Shown here: positions 27,367 to 36,145 of the stretch, in pieces
Layout: each line of letters opens with the position of its first letter
Position numbering within the stretch: position 1 is the stretch's first letter
NCBI RefSeq assembly: GCF_001484195.1
Contig: NZ_LLYW01000018.1
Span: 1-64,000, forward strand
Source of the DNA: Thermococcus celericrescens
GTDB lineage: Archaea; Methanobacteriota_B; Thermococci; Thermococcales; Thermococcaceae
Length of the DNA stretch: 64,000 nucleotides
Reading direction: 5' to 3'
The notes under the pieces: generated by a model
What the model saw: the letters and a program-made list of their open reading frames with translations, nothing else
What the model was told of the DNA's origin: nothing
Databases searched by the model: none
Translations under genes and position numbers: made by a program

Positions 27367-28104
27367 ATGGGGGATGGGATCAGGGTTACCCTTGTCAATT
27401 ATACGAAAAAACCTCTCGAAACCGTCACTTGGGCGGCACTCATAAGCTACTGGGATGAATGGGAGACGGAAGCGTTCGAGCGCATGGGCGAAGGGGACGT
27501 TCGGATGCATCTGCCCCGGGTTTTGGGGTATGGTCACGAGTCAATACTGGAGCACGCGGTTCTCACCTTCGCGATCGAGGGATGTTCTCGGACGTGTTCA
27601 CACCAACTTGTGAGACACAGACTTGCAAGTTATACCCAACAGTCACAGCGCTATATAAAATTGAACCCCAACGACGTCGAAGAGACCTTCGTAATTCCAG
27701 AGAGCGTGAAGGAGAAGCCTGGGCTCTACGAGAAATGGAAGGAGTTAATGAGGAAGGCTATCGAGCTCTACGAGGAGAGCTACAATGCGGGAGTTCACCA
27801 GGAGGACGCGCGCTTTGTACTCCCCCAGGCGGTGAGGACGAAGCTCGTCATGACCATGAACCTCCGCGAGCTGAAGCACTTCTTCGGCCTGAGGGCATGC
27901 GAAAGGGCCCAGTGGGAGATACGGGAAGTGGCCTGGAAGATGCTGGAGGAGATCGCAAAGAACGATGACCTCAGGCCCGTGATAAAGTGGGCGAAGCTCG
28001 GGCCCAGGTGCGTTCAGCTCGGCTACTGCCCCGAGGGCGAGCTCATGCCGCCGGGCTGCTGGAGGAGGACGAAGGAGAGATGGAAGAGAATAGCCGGGAT
28101 ATAA
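27367..28104 (+). CDS. thyX: Flavin-dependent thymidylate synthase
   Basis: Makes dTMP from dUMP with FAD and methylenetetrahydrofolate (or its archaeal analogue). The signature RHRLASYTQQSQRY (residues 83-96; RHR-x7-S) is intact in a 245-residue protein of normal length. ATG 27367 is preferred over an upstream ATG at 27280, which lies inside the mobile-element end; GGTGGCG precedes 27367. The start region abuts the IS605 relic, so insertion may have replaced the original upstream DNA. Confidence 0.93.
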   Translation: MGDGIRVTLVNYTKKPLETVTWAALISYWDEWETEAFERMGEGDVRMHLPRVLGYGHESILEHAVLTFAIEGCSRTCSHQLVRHRLASYTQQSQRYIKLNPNDVEETFVIPESVKEKPGLYEKWKELMRKAIELYEESYNAGVHQEDARFVLPQAVRTKLVMTMNLRELKHFFGLRACERAQWEIREVAWKMLEEIAKNDDLRPVIKWAKLGPRCVQLGYCPEGELMPPGCWRRTKERWKRIAGI

Positions 28105-28132
28105 TCCGTTTCCGGCCTTGGGATGATGAACA

Positions 28133-28789
28133 ATGAACCCCGGAAAACCCAGCATAGCCGAGATTGTGCGGGACGAGATAATGAGGCGGCCCTTTGTGCG
28201 GGAGTGCATGCGCCTCGGCATCGTTAACTACAGTGCCCTTGCGAGGATACTCGTAGCCGACGCCGGCCTGGACGCATCCATCCCCGCGGTTAAGATGGCC
28301 CTGATCCGCCTCGGGGAGGAGCTCAGGGATGAGAGGTCCCTTCTTGAGGAGCGGGTGAGGAGCGTCGTTGGAAACAGCATCATAGAGCTCCAATCCGATG
28401 TCAGCGTGATAACCGTCTCGAAGGAACACCTTGTCAGGGCCGTGAAGGATCTGCTGGAAATAATGAGCAAATCGAGGTTCTTCCAGCTGACCCAGGCTAG
28501 GGACACGTTCACAATCGTCATCGCGAGTGAGGACGAGGCAAAGGTTCTTGGCCTTGTGAAGGAGGTCGTTGGCATACTGAGGGACCAGACCGCCCTTACT
28601 GTGATAAGCCCTGAGGACATAATTGAAACCCCCGGAGTTGTCGTGTTCATGACCTCGGCGCTGGCCGCAAACGGGATAAACATAACCCAGGTGATCTCCT
28701 GCCATAAGGACACGATTTTTGTTATTGACCGGGAAGAAGCGCCAAGGGCGTACCAGGTCCTGGAAAGGATCATACGCGGGATGAGGTAA
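28133..28789 (+). CDS. ACT-domain protein, probable amino-acid sensor
   Basis: A 218-residue soluble protein. The N-terminal third is helical and resembles a winged-helix or homodimerisation region (IVNYSALARILVAD...). The C-terminal part has two ACT-like repeats, the second reading PGVVVFMTSALAANGINITQVISCHKDTIFVID, as in aspartokinase-type ACT domains. Likely a small-molecule sensor regulating transcription or an enzyme. Downstream of thyX by 28 bases and ended by a hairpin terminator. Confidence 0.75.
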   Translation: MNPGKPSIAEIVRDEIMRRPFVRECMRLGIVNYSALARILVADAGLDASIPAVKMALIRLGEELRDERSLLEERVRSVVGNSIIELQSDVSVITVSKEHLVRAVKDLLEIMSKSRFFQLTQARDTFTIVIASEDEAKVLGLVKEVVGILRDQTALTVISPEDIIETPGVVVFMTSALAANGINITQVISCHKDTIFVIDREEAPRAYQVLERIIRGMR

Positions 28790-28822
28790 TTCTGTTCCAA
28801 ATGAAACAGAATTCTGCTTTTT
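28788..28822 (+). terminator. Hairpin and T-run after the ACT-domain gene
   Basis: AATTCTGTT and AACAGAATT form a nine-pair stem with a short loop, followed by CTGCTTTTTT. This is the only clear stem plus T-run terminator in this part of the window. Confidence 0.55.
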
Positions 28823-28929
28823 TGGTATATTTGTTACAAAAGTAATAAAAATGTTTTTTGTTAGCCCACACCGGTGCCGCTTGTCCGGTACATCAAACGA
28901 AATTTGCCAAAGATGGGAGGGATCGGATC

Positions 28930-30558
28930 ATGTCGGACTTTGGAGTACTCTCACTCCTGCCACCTCTCGTGGCCATCGGTCTCGCCATCCTGACCAAAAG
29001 GGTTCTCTTCGCCCTGTTCTTCGGAGTGTGGGTTGGTGGACTGCTGGTGGCGGGGGGAAACCCCGTAGGGGCCACGACTGAAACCCTAAAGTGGATAGCC
29101 TTCAACATAGCGTCCGCCTGGGAGGAGAACGGGCAGATTGTTACCGACCTCTGGAACACGAGGATTCTCCTCTTCGACGCACTCATAGGTGCAGGGGTAG
29201 CGCTGATATACAAGGCCGGCGGCATGAACGCCATAGCGAAGGCGGTGACGCGGAAGGTTAAAACGAGCCGTGCAGCCTCGCTGATGGCGGCTATCTTCGG
29301 AACGATAATATTCTTCGACGACTACACCAACACCATCATCGTCGGCAACACAATGAGGCCCATCACGGACAGGGCGAGGGTTTCGAGGGAGTTCTTAGCC
29401 TACGCGGACGATTCAACCGCCGCTCCGGTGGCGGTTCTGGCGGTCGTCTCCACCTGGATCGGTTACGAGCTCGGCCTCTTGAAGGACGCGATAGCGAGCG
29501 TCGGTGCGGATATAAGCGCCTACTCAGCGTGGTTTGCCAGCTGGCCCTACAGGTTCTACCCCATCCTGGCGGTTATCCTCGTCTACCTCGTTGCAATCAC
29601 CCACAGGCACTACGGCCCGATGCTTCACGCTGAGCAGCGTGCCAGGACCGAGGGCAAGGTCCTCCGCGATGGGGCGCAGCCGATGATGACGACGGAGGTG
29701 GACGTGGGGATGCCCATAGAAGGCAAGGAAAGCGTCTGGGTGTTTATACTACCCGTTGCGGCCCTTGTCTTCATGACGTTCCTCGGCCTGTGGGTTACTG
29801 GCGGAGGCAGCGCCGCTTACGCCAAGGGCGGCTTTCAAGAGGTTCTCTCCAACGCGGACTCAACGTGGGCCCTCGTCTGGGGTTCGTTCTCCATGGTCAT
29901 CGTCGCAATGGTTCTCGTTCTGGCGATGAAGATAATGAGCCTCGAGGATGTCGAGCACACCCTTGTTGCCGGAATGAAGCAGATGCACTTCGCCATGATG
30001 ATACTCATCCTCGCGTGGAGCATCAAGAGCGCCTGCGACGCGGTTGGCACCGCCGACTACATAGTTAGCGTCGCATCGAACGTCCTTTCACCTGGGTTGG
30101 TTCCCCTCGTCGTCTTCGTGGTGGCGGCGTTCATCTCCTTCACGACAGGAACGAGCTGGGGGACCTTCGCGATAATGATGCCGATAGCGGTTCCCCTCTC
30201 CTACGGGCTCAGCGGGAGCTTTGGACCGGTCGTCTACGCCAGCATCGCCTCGGTCTTTGCCGGCGGCGTTTTCGGGGACCACTGTTCACCAATCAGTGAC
30301 ACAACCATCATGAGCTCCATGTTCTCAGGCTGCGACCACATCGACCACGTGAACACCCAGATACCTTACGCCCTCACCGCGGGCTTCGTCGGCGCCGTTG
30401 TGCTCCTGCTCTTTGCCGCGGGGCTGAGGAACGGCTGGCTGCTGCTCGCCATCGCGGTACCGCTCCTCGTTGTACTCCATCGCTTCCTCAGTGAATGGTA
30501 CGGCAAAAAAGCTGGAATTCCGCACGGAAAGGTCCATCTCTACGCTGTTGAGGACTGA
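28930..30558 (+). CDS. Na+/H+ antiporter, NhaC family
   Basis: Polytopic membrane protein of 542 residues with about twelve segments. The NhaC signature is visible in IFFDDYTNTIIVGNTMRPITD near residue 120 and TGTSWGTFAIMMPIAVPL near residue 415, with GGVFGDHCSPISDTTIMSS near 440. ATG 28930 follows GGGAGGGATCGG; an in-frame upstream start at 28858 lies before this site. It is the third proton exchanger gene of the window besides CPA1 and CPA2 members. Confidence 0.88.
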   Translation: MSDFGVLSLLPPLVAIGLAILTKRVLFALFFGVWVGGLLVAGGNPVGATTETLKWIAFNIASAWEENGQIVTDLWNTRILLFDALIGAGVALIYKAGGMNAIAKAVTRKVKTSRAASLMAAIFGTIIFFDDYTNTIIVGNTMRPITDRARVSREFLAYADDSTAAPVAVLAVVSTWIGYELGLLKDAIASVGADISAYSAWFASWPYRFYPILAVILVYLVAITHRHYGPMLHAEQRARTEGKVLRDGAQPMMTTEVDVGMPIEGKESVWVFILPVAALVFMTFLGLWVTGGGSAAYAKGGFQEVLSNADSTWALVWGSFSMVIVAMVLVLAMKIMSLEDVEHTLVAGMKQMHFAMMILILAWSIKSACDAVGTADYIVSVASNVLSPGLVPLVVFVVAAFISFTTGTSWGTFAIMMPIAVPLSYGLSGSFGPVVYASIASVFAGGVFGDHCSPISDTTIMSSMFSGCDHIDHVNTQIPYALTAGFVGAVVLLLFAAGLRNGWLLLAIAVPLLVVLHRFLSEWYGKKAGIPHGKVHLYAVED

Positions 30559-30650
30559 TTTCTTTTTTCTTTCCTCTTGCACCGGGTTCCAAACCAACGG
30601 TTTAAGAAACGCTTTTTATATCTCTTTCTATGGTTTCTGTGGGGATAAAC

Positions 30651-31345
30651 GTGAAAACGAAGAGCTGGGAAGTTGAAATCTCTCACCCGTGGGAAAGCCT
30701 TCAGGTTATCCTCAGCGAGCCTGAGAAAACCCTTCCGTTCTTCCCGTACTTCGAGGATATCCAGGGCGACAGGGTTCGCTTCAAAGTGCCCCGCTTCATC
30801 TTCAACTTCGGCTACGAGTTCAAACTAACCGTGGGATTCCAGGAGCACCGTGCCGTTTACACATTCACCGGGGACAGGGGGATACTCACAATAACCTTTG
30901 AGGTGGTCGGGGGAAGGCTGAGGGTCTCCGCGAGCTGGGCAGGGTTCGGCGAGGCGCTGATGGGCAACCGCTGGATAACTTTGCAAGGGGGATAGCGGGG
31001 GCTATTAGGGACTTCTGCAACGCCCAGGCAAGCTGTCCCGTGGCGAAAATACGGAACGGCAGGGGCGTCGTTGAGAGGGTGACCCCCGAAACCGCCCCAG
31101 CCCTGATAAAAAGGGTCTCATGGGAGCTCAAGGGAGAGGACTTTGTTCTGGAGGGACGTGCGGAGGATGGAACGTTTCTATCCGCTGCTGTCCGCGGCGG
31201 AAAGCTCACCCGACTCACTGTGGGGGACCCGGAGGGTAAAAAGAGCATTATAGAGGCCGATGTTCCTGTGCTGGAGCTGGGAAGCGACCTCTTTGAGGGG
31301 CTGCTCCTCAACAGGGAGTTCACAATAGAAGTTAAGAGGGCCTAA
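30651..31345 (+). pseudogene. Conserved protein of unknown function, frameshifted
   Basis: Two adjoining frames form one gene. The first runs from GTG 30651 to a stop at 30995 and ends GFGEALMGNRW...; the second, in another frame, is open before 31040 through to 31345. If one G is added to the run ATGGGC at 30958-30963, the reading becomes EALMGQPLDNFARGIAGAI and continues unbroken, for about 230 residues. The N-terminus (SWEVEISHPWESLQVILSEPEKTLPFFPYF...) suggests an SRPBCC/START-like ligand-binding fold, a weak guess. GTG 30651 has GGGGATAA before it, and a TATA box at 30613-30620 rules out ATG 30630. It may be a sequencing indel. Confidence 0.65.
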
Positions 31346-31842
31346 GGCCCGGTCTCTCCTGCTATTTCATCTATTGCCTTCTTCAGCTCGTCGTAGGCTT
31401 CCTCAAGCGACTCCGGAATGACCTTGGTGTCGGCTATAACCGGCATGAAGTTCGTGTCCCCGTTCCACCTCGGCACTATGTGGAGGTGCACGTGGTCGTC
31501 TATGCCCGCCCCGGCAACGCGGCCGAGGTTCACACCCATATTGAAGCCCTGTGGATTCATGGTCTTCTTCAGGGCCTTTATCATGAGCTGAGAGAGCTTC
31601 ATTATTTCGAGAAGCTCTTCCTCGGTCAGGTCTTCCCACCTTCCGACGTGCCTGTATGGGGCTATCATGACGTGCCCCGGGTTGTAGGGATAGTTGTTCA
31701 TGATTATGAAGCAGTGCTTCCCGCGGTAGAGAATGAGCCTCTCCCTGTCGCGGTTTTCCTTCGGGAAGTCGCAGAAAATGCAGCCATCGTGTTTGGGTGA
31801 GCGTATGTACTCGATCCTCCATGGTGCCCAAAGGGTTTTCAT
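31342..31842 (-). CDS. HIT-family hydrolase
   Basis: Histidine-triad nucleotide hydrolase/transferase of 166 residues. The triad HVHLHIVP is at residues 117-124, and a CIFC pair at 21-24 suggests a structural zinc. N-terminal LWAPWRIEYI is typical of the archaeal Ap4A-phosphorylase-like branch. Convergent with the frameshifted gene, overlapping by 4 bases. Cytoplasmic; substrate probably a dinucleoside polyphosphate or an adenylated small molecule. Confidence 0.9.
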   Translation of the reverse strand: MKTLWAPWRIEYIRSPKHDGCIFCDFPKENRDRERLILYRGKHCFIIMNNYPYNPGHVMIAPYRHVGRWEDLTEEELLEIMKLSQLMIKALKKTMNPQGFNMGVNLGRVAGAGIDDHVHLHIVPRWNGDTNFMPVIADTKVIPESLEEAYDELKKAIDEIAGETGP

Positions 31843-31963
31843 AACCTCACCTCCAGTGGGAGAAACGGGGGTAGGTTAAAAGCTTTTTTGGGGTGGTGGG
31901 AGGGGCCACAATCATCCAACAAAGCTTTTAACTCCACCCTTCTACTCACCCCAGGTGATAGAT

Positions 31964-33199
31964 ATGAAGCAGAGAAAGGGACTTCTTATAATCCTCGATG
32001 GTCTCGGAGACAGGCCGATAGAGGAGTTCGGGGGAAAGACCCCACTGGAGTACGCTGACACTCCGAACATGGACAGGCTCGCCAGGATGGGAATCCTCGG
32101 CCAGCAGGACCCCATAAAGCCCGGACAGCCGGCCGGCAGCGATACCGCCCACCTGAGCATCTTCGGCTACGACCCCTACAAGGTTTACCGCGGCAGGGGC
32201 TACCTTGAGGCCATGGGGGTTGGCCTCGACCTCAGCGAGGACGACCTGGCCTTCCGCGTGAACTTTGCCACCATAGAGGACGGAATCATCACCGACAGGC
32301 GCGCGGGCAGGATAAGCACCGAGGAGGCCCACGAGCTGGCAAAGTCGATCCAGGAGAACGTTAAGCTCCCCGTGGACTTCATATTCGTCGGTGCGACAGG
32401 CCACAGGGCCGTTCTGGTTCTCAAGGGCATGGCCGCGGGCTATCGCGTCGGGGAGAACGACCCCCACGAGGCGGGCAAGCCGCCCCACAGGTTCACCTGG
32501 GAGGATGAGGAGAGCAGGAAGGTCGCGGAAATCCTTGAAGAGTTCGCAAGGAAGGCCCATGAGGTTCTGGACAAACACCCGATAAACGAGAGGCGCAGGA
32601 AGGAGGGGAAGCCCGTCGCCAACTACCTGCTCATCCGCGGTGCCGGAATCTACCCAGGCATCCCGATGAAGTTCACCGAGCAGTGGAAGGTCAGGGCTGG
32701 GGCAGTCATAGCGGTTTCCCTCGTCAAGGGCGTTGCCAGGGCGATAGGCTTTGATGTTTACACCCCTGAGGGAGCAACCGGCGAGTACAACACCGACGAG
32801 ATGGCCAAGGCCAGGAAGGTCGTCGAACTCCTGAGGGACTACGACTTCGTGTTCCTCCACTTCAAGCCGACCGACGCGGCCGGCCACGACAACAACCCGA
32901 AGCTCAAGGCCGAGATGATTGAGAAGGCCGACAGGATGATAGGTTACATCATCGACCACATCAACCTCGAGGACGTCGTGATAGCGATAACCGGCGACCA
33001 CAGCACTCCATGTGAGGTTATGAACCACAGCGGCGACCCGGTTCCGCTCCTCATAGCCGGCGGTGGCGTCAGGGCCGACCACACCGAGAGCTTCGGCGAG
33101 CGCGAGTGCATGCGCGGCGGCCTCGGCAGGATAAAGGGCCACGATATCGTGCACATAATGATGGACCTCATGAACCGGAGCGAGAAGTTTGGGGCCTGA
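31964..33199 (+). CDS. apgM: 2,3-bisphosphoglycerate-independent phosphoglycerate mutase (archaeal type)
   Basis: Interconverts 3- and 2-phosphoglycerate in glycolysis and gluconeogenesis. The 411-residue length fits the archaeal branch of the alkaline phosphatase superfamily. Visible: metal site ILDGLGDRP (residues 9-17), the nucleophile loop SDTAHLSIFGYDP near residue 63 and late metal motifs DAAGHDNN and TGDHSTPCE. ATG 31964 follows GGTGATAG; GTG 31955 is less likely. A CTTTTAA box near 31925 serves as promoter. Confidence 0.92.
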   Translation: MKQRKGLLIILDGLGDRPIEEFGGKTPLEYADTPNMDRLARMGILGQQDPIKPGQPAGSDTAHLSIFGYDPYKVYRGRGYLEAMGVGLDLSEDDLAFRVNFATIEDGIITDRRAGRISTEEAHELAKSIQENVKLPVDFIFVGATGHRAVLVLKGMAAGYRVGENDPHEAGKPPHRFTWEDEESRKVAEILEEFARKAHEVLDKHPINERRRKEGKPVANYLLIRGAGIYPGIPMKFTEQWKVRAGAVIAVSLVKGVARAIGFDVYTPEGATGEYNTDEMAKARKVVELLRDYDFVFLHFKPTDAAGHDNNPKLKAEMIEKADRMIGYIIDHINLEDVVIAITGDHSTPCEVMNHSGDPVPLLIAGGGVRADHTESFGERECMRGGLGRIKGHDIVHIMMDLMNRSEKFGA

Positions 33200-33318
33200 T
33201 GTCCTTTCTTTTTCTAGTTTAGTCTGTTTGTAGCATGGAATTCTACCCGTATTGGCACTGTCAGATGGCCTTTCTAAACGTCGATTTGGTTGCTTTATAT
33301 GAGTGGTTACCAAAAACT

Positions 33319-33329
33319 TTATAAACCCT
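33319..33329 (+). promoter_or_regulatory. TATA box of the first DUF2202 gene
   Basis: ACTTTATAAAC, a strong archaeal TATA box, lies about 47 bases before ATG 33376 and leaves room for a leader carrying GAGAGGTGAAG. It probably drives the following cluster of co-directional genes. Confidence 0.6.
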
Positions 33330-33375
33330 GCATGCATATGTAATATTGAACTTACACATGGAGAGGTGAAGAGAC

Positions 33376-34047
33376 ATGAGGAAAAAGATTTGGGGTATCG
33401 CCCTGTTGATGTTGGCTGCCCTGGGGTTCACTCTGGGAAGCGTGGCAGCGTGGCACGGGACTCCGGGAGAGAACCCGTACGCCGGTCGGACAACCGCACC
33501 CATGCTTAACAGCACTATGGAGACGTACTACTCCGACCTCAGCCAGGAGGAGATAGATGGCCTGCTGTACATGGTGGAGGAGGAGAAGCTCGCACGTGAC
33601 GTTTACCTGACGCTCTACGAGCAGTGGGACCTTCCGGTGTTCAGCAACATAGCGAGGAGCGAGCAGATGCACATGGACGCGGTTCTTTCACTGATAGAGA
33701 AATACAACCTGACCGCCCCAGAGACTCTCGACGAGGTGGGTGTCTTCCAGAACGACGACCTTCAGGCCCTCTACGACCAGCTGGTTGGGATGGGAAGCGT
33801 AAGCCAGGAGGACGCACTTAAGGTCGGCGCACTGATAGAGGAGACCGACATAAAGGACCTCGAGGACTGGATAGCCCAGACCGACAACGAGGACATCAAG
33901 CAGGTTTACGAGAACCTCATGGCGGGCAGCGAGAGCCACCTGAGGGCCTTCGCCGGCCAGCTTGAGGTTATGGGTGTCGACTACACCGCGCAGGTGCTGC
34001 CCGCGGAGCAGGTGGACGAGATACTCCGCCTCCGCCCCCGACCATGA
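33376..34047 (+). CDS. Secreted DUF2202 ferritin-like protein
   Basis: A 223-residue protein with a signal peptide (MRKKIWGIALLMLAALGFTL, cleavage near VAA-W). The mature part is the DUF2202 four-helix fold: EEEKLARDVYLTLYEQW, IARSEQMHMDAV (E-x-x-H) and a late SESHLRAFAG, positions where ferritin-like proteins bind a di-metal centre. The function of DUF2202 is unknown. Right after the stop at 34047, an open stretch in another frame (34055-34201) continues in a style that could be a C-terminal extension. It heads a cluster with a second DUF2202 protein and membrane b-type-cytochrome-like proteins. Confidence 0.85.
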   Translation: MRKKIWGIALLMLAALGFTLGSVAAWHGTPGENPYAGRTTAPMLNSTMETYYSDLSQEEIDGLLYMVEEEKLARDVYLTLYEQWDLPVFSNIARSEQMHMDAVLSLIEKYNLTAPETLDEVGVFQNDDLQALYDQLVGMGSVSQEDALKVGALIEETDIKDLEDWIAQTDNEDIKQVYENLMAGSESHLRAFAGQLEVMGVDYTAQVLPAEQVDEILRLRPRP

Positions 34048-34054
34048 CAGTGGA

Positions 34055-34201
34055 ATGAAAGGCGCTGCCGTGGGCATGATGGGCGCCCGCCACGGCGACG
34101 CGGGAACCCAGGGCGGTATCATCGATGGAATCGCCAACATGTTCAGACACGCCTGGGGCTGGATGAGGGGCTTTGCCCACAGGGTTGGAATGCCCCTCTG
34201 A
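34055..34201 (+). CDS. Small Gly/Met/His-rich peptide or shifted C-terminus of DUF2202 protein
   Basis: Forty-eight codons from ATG 34055 (MKGAAVGMMGARHGDAG...) ending in an amphipathic WGWMRGFAHRVGMPL. No good ribosome binding site precedes it. The same frame is open further upstream inside the DUF2202 gene (S-A-S-A-P-D-H-D-S-G-M), so a single indel near 34025-34040 would fuse it to the DUF2202 protein. Both readings are possible. Confidence 0.4.
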   Translation: MKGAAVGMMGARHGDAGTQGGIIDGIANMFRHAWGWMRGFAHRVGMPL

Positions 34202-34238
34202 TGTTTTTCCCTTTCTAACTTTCCGGGAGGCGAACCTT

Positions 34239-34544
34239 ATGGAAGTCAAGTCCCGAGTCTGGCACTTCGTTGAGTATGGTGAGTTTCCGCTCGAGGAGAT
34301 AGACGTTGAAGAGGTAAGGGAAGACGCCCTGACCCTGCTCGGGCGCGTTAAGGTGGAGCGCTACGAGACTTCGAGGGGAACGGTGCTCAAGCTGCTCGAC
34401 GAGTACGGCAACTACATCGGCAAGGTGGTCGGCTGTGAGCTCTCCAGTGTCACCATAGGAAGCGCCTATCAGACGCCCTTCGGAGTCAAGGTCACCCTGG
34501 ACTGTGGGGATAAAATCGTCGGCTGGCTCTACCTGGGGGTGTGA
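34239..34544 (+). CDS. Conserved hypothetical protein
   Basis: A 101-residue soluble acidic protein starting MEVKSRVWHFVEYGEFP after GGGAGG (34225-34230). No signal peptide or membrane segment and no family recognised. It looks like a small beta-rich domain with a C-terminal GWLYLGV. Two bases separate its stop from the next small membrane protein, so it is part of the 33.4-36.1 kb cluster. Confidence 0.7.
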   Translation: MEVKSRVWHFVEYGEFPLEEIDVEEVREDALTLLGRVKVERYETSRGTVLKLLDEYGNYIGKVVGCELSSVTIGSAYQTPFGVKVTLDCGDKIVGWLYLGV

Positions 34545-34546
34545 AC

Positions 34547-34720
34547 ATGCCGAGGGGATTCGGTCCTGCACTGGGCCCCATGCACGGAAGGCACGGCTGG
34601 GGATTCGGCTGGTGGGGCCTCGGGATATTTGCCATCTTCATCATGTTTGCAAGACTTGCATTCCTTCTGCTCCCGTTCCTGCTCCTGGGAGCGCTGCTAT
34701 ATGCAATAATGAAGAGATGA
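34547..34720 (+). CDS. Small membrane protein with Gly/His/Trp-rich head
   Basis: A 57-residue frame. It begins MPRGFGPALGPMHGRHGWGFGWWG and continues into a single hydrophobic segment (about residues 25-53) ending in IMKR. The His/Trp/Gly-rich head followed by one membrane helix recalls small accessory subunits of membrane redox complexes, but no family is recognised. Two bases after the preceding stop, and followed at once by a GAGGTGATTGAG ribosome binding site for the next frame. Confidence 0.65.
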   Translation: MPRGFGPALGPMHGRHGWGFGWWGLGIFAIFIMFARLAFLLLPFLLLGALLYAIMKR

Positions 34721-34730
34721 GGTGATTGAG

Positions 34731-34778
34731 ATGAAAAAGAACTGCAACTTTAAATGCCCACCGGAGGTGGCCGCATGA
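34731..34778 (+). CDS. Possible 15-residue leader or mini-protein
   Basis: ATG 34731 follows an excellent GAGGTGATTGAG site and encodes MKKNCNFKCPPEVAA, with a C-x3-C pair. Its TGA overlaps the ATG of the DUF4405-like gene (ATGA). It could be a genuine mini-protein or a coupling leader; the conserved-looking cysteines are the only hint of function. Confidence 0.35.
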   Translation: MKKNCNFKCPPEVAA

Positions 34779-35395
34779 GGGCTTCGGCTCTCATAAGGGG
34801 TGTTACCGACCTTCTGCTGGCGGTGGTTTTCGCCGCCGTGCTCGTCACGGGCATCGGTCTCTACCTCGCACCGAGCGGAAGGATAGCGGAGAGTATAAGC
34901 TGGACGTTCCTGGGTCTCGACAAAGACACTCTAACGCTGGTACACACGTATCTCGGCTTCGTGATGGCCGGGCTCGTCGCGGTGCACCTGGCCATTGGAG
35001 TGAAGAGCATGTGGGTAATGCTGAAATCCGCGTTCAGGAGTTCCAAGCTCAAGGCTGTGTCCGCCGTTGTTGTTCCCATAATCCTCCTTGCCGCAGGATA
35101 TCAGGTTTTCGCGGGGTACAGCGGTAGTGAGGAAACATCCACCGTAGAGTACACCTCCGACGTCACGGGGGACGTGTATATCACGGGAACCATGATGAAG
35201 TATTACACCGTCCAGCAGCTCGCTGATGAGTTCAACGTTGAAGTGACAGACCTTATTGGGAAACTCAAGGAGAACGGAATAGACGCATCCCCTGACGAGA
35301 CCCTGGCCGAGATTGAGTACAAGTACGGTCTGGACGGGGAGGAGTTCAAGGCCATACTGGAGGAGGCAATAGCCGAACTAAGGGGTGGGGATTAA
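34775..35395 (+). CDS. DUF4405-like membrane protein with C-terminal helical domain
   Basis: A 206-residue protein with three to four membrane segments. The segment LVHTYLGFVMAGLVAVHLAIG (around residues 51-71) has two His spaced as in DUF4405 / cytochrome b561-like proteins, suggesting haem binding. The C-terminal soluble part (residues 145-206) carries a small helix-turn-helix-like unit (YTVQQLADEFNVEVTDLIGKL). ATG 34775 follows GGAGGTGG. Its stop overlaps the start of the second DUF2202 gene (TAATG). The pairing of a membrane haem protein with secreted ferritin-like proteins suggests electron transfer across the membrane, an inference only. Confidence 0.72.
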   Translation: MRASALIRGVTDLLLAVVFAAVLVTGIGLYLAPSGRIAESISWTFLGLDKDTLTLVHTYLGFVMAGLVAVHLAIGVKSMWVMLKSAFRSSKLKAVSAVVVPIILLAAGYQVFAGYSGSEETSTVEYTSDVTGDVYITGTMMKYYTVQQLADEFNVEVTDLIGKLKENGIDASPDETLAEIEYKYGLDGEEFKAILEEAIAELRGGD

Positions 35396-36084
35396 TGAAG
35401 AAGGTCGGTTTTCTGATTATCGGTCTGCTTCTGCTGGCTGCTGTTGCGGCGTCGGGATGCATAGCCGGGGAGACTGAGACCTCCCCTACATCAACTGCGA
35501 GAGGGGGACCTCCCGAGGACCGGGGGCAAGGTTCCTCCAGCGGGGAGTTGGGCATGCCGGACATCTCGGTGCTGCCCTATCAGGAGCTCAGTGAGGATGA
35601 GATAGATGCGATACTTTACATGGCCGAGGAGGAGAAGCTCGCGCGCGACGTTTACCTGACGCTTTTCAACGAGACAGGCGTTCAGGTATTCGACAACATA
35701 GCGAGGAGCGAGCAGACGCACATGGACATGGTGGTGGAGTTAATAGAGAAATACAACCTGACAAATCCCATTGAGGGACTCGGCGTGGGCGAATTCAGGA
35801 GCAAGGAAATGCAGAACCTCTACGACGACCTCGTCTCCAAGGGAAGTGTGGGGGAAGTTGAGGCCCTTAAGGTCGGGGCTCTCGTCGAGGAGATAGATAT
35901 AAAGGACCTCCAGGAGTACCTCAGGAGAACCGACAACGAGGACGTGAAGGCCGTCTTTGAAAGCCTGATGAGCGGGAGCAAGAGCCACCTGAGGGCGTTT
36001 ACCGGGGTGCTCTCAAACAGGTACGGCGTAGCGTACTCCCCCCAGGTGCTCAGCGGGGATGAATACCAAGCCATAGTGGGATGA
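35395..36084 (+). CDS. DUF2202 ferritin-like lipoprotein
   Basis: Second DUF2202 protein of the cluster, 229 residues. N-terminal lipoprotein signal with lipobox AASGC (Cys 21), then a low-complexity Ser/Thr/Gly/Pro linker to about residue 55, then the four-helix domain with EEEKLARDVYLTLFNETG, IARSEQTHMDMV and SKSHLRAFTG. So this copy is membrane-tethered while the other is predicted free. Coupled to the upstream DUF4405-like gene through TAATG. The two DUF2202 domains are closely similar and probably arose by duplication. Confidence 0.85.
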   Translation: MKKVGFLIIGLLLLAAVAASGCIAGETETSPTSTARGGPPEDRGQGSSSGELGMPDISVLPYQELSEDEIDAILYMAEEEKLARDVYLTLFNETGVQVFDNIARSEQTHMDMVVELIEKYNLTNPIEGLGVGEFRSKEMQNLYDDLVSKGSVGEVEALKVGALVEEIDIKDLQEYLRRTDNEDVKAVFESLMSGSKSHLRAFTGVLSNRYGVAYSPQVLSGDEYQAIVG

Positions 36085-36145
36085 GCGGAAAGCTTTTATC
36101 TCTTTTTTCCAACCCTCCTCTAGTCTTGACTCAGCGGTGTTGAAA

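Noticed and set aside
31946..33337. 463-codon reverse frame opposite the phosphoglycerate mutase gene
   Set aside because: It is an antisense open frame that results from GC-rich codon use of the real gene; the forward strand encodes an intact known enzyme.
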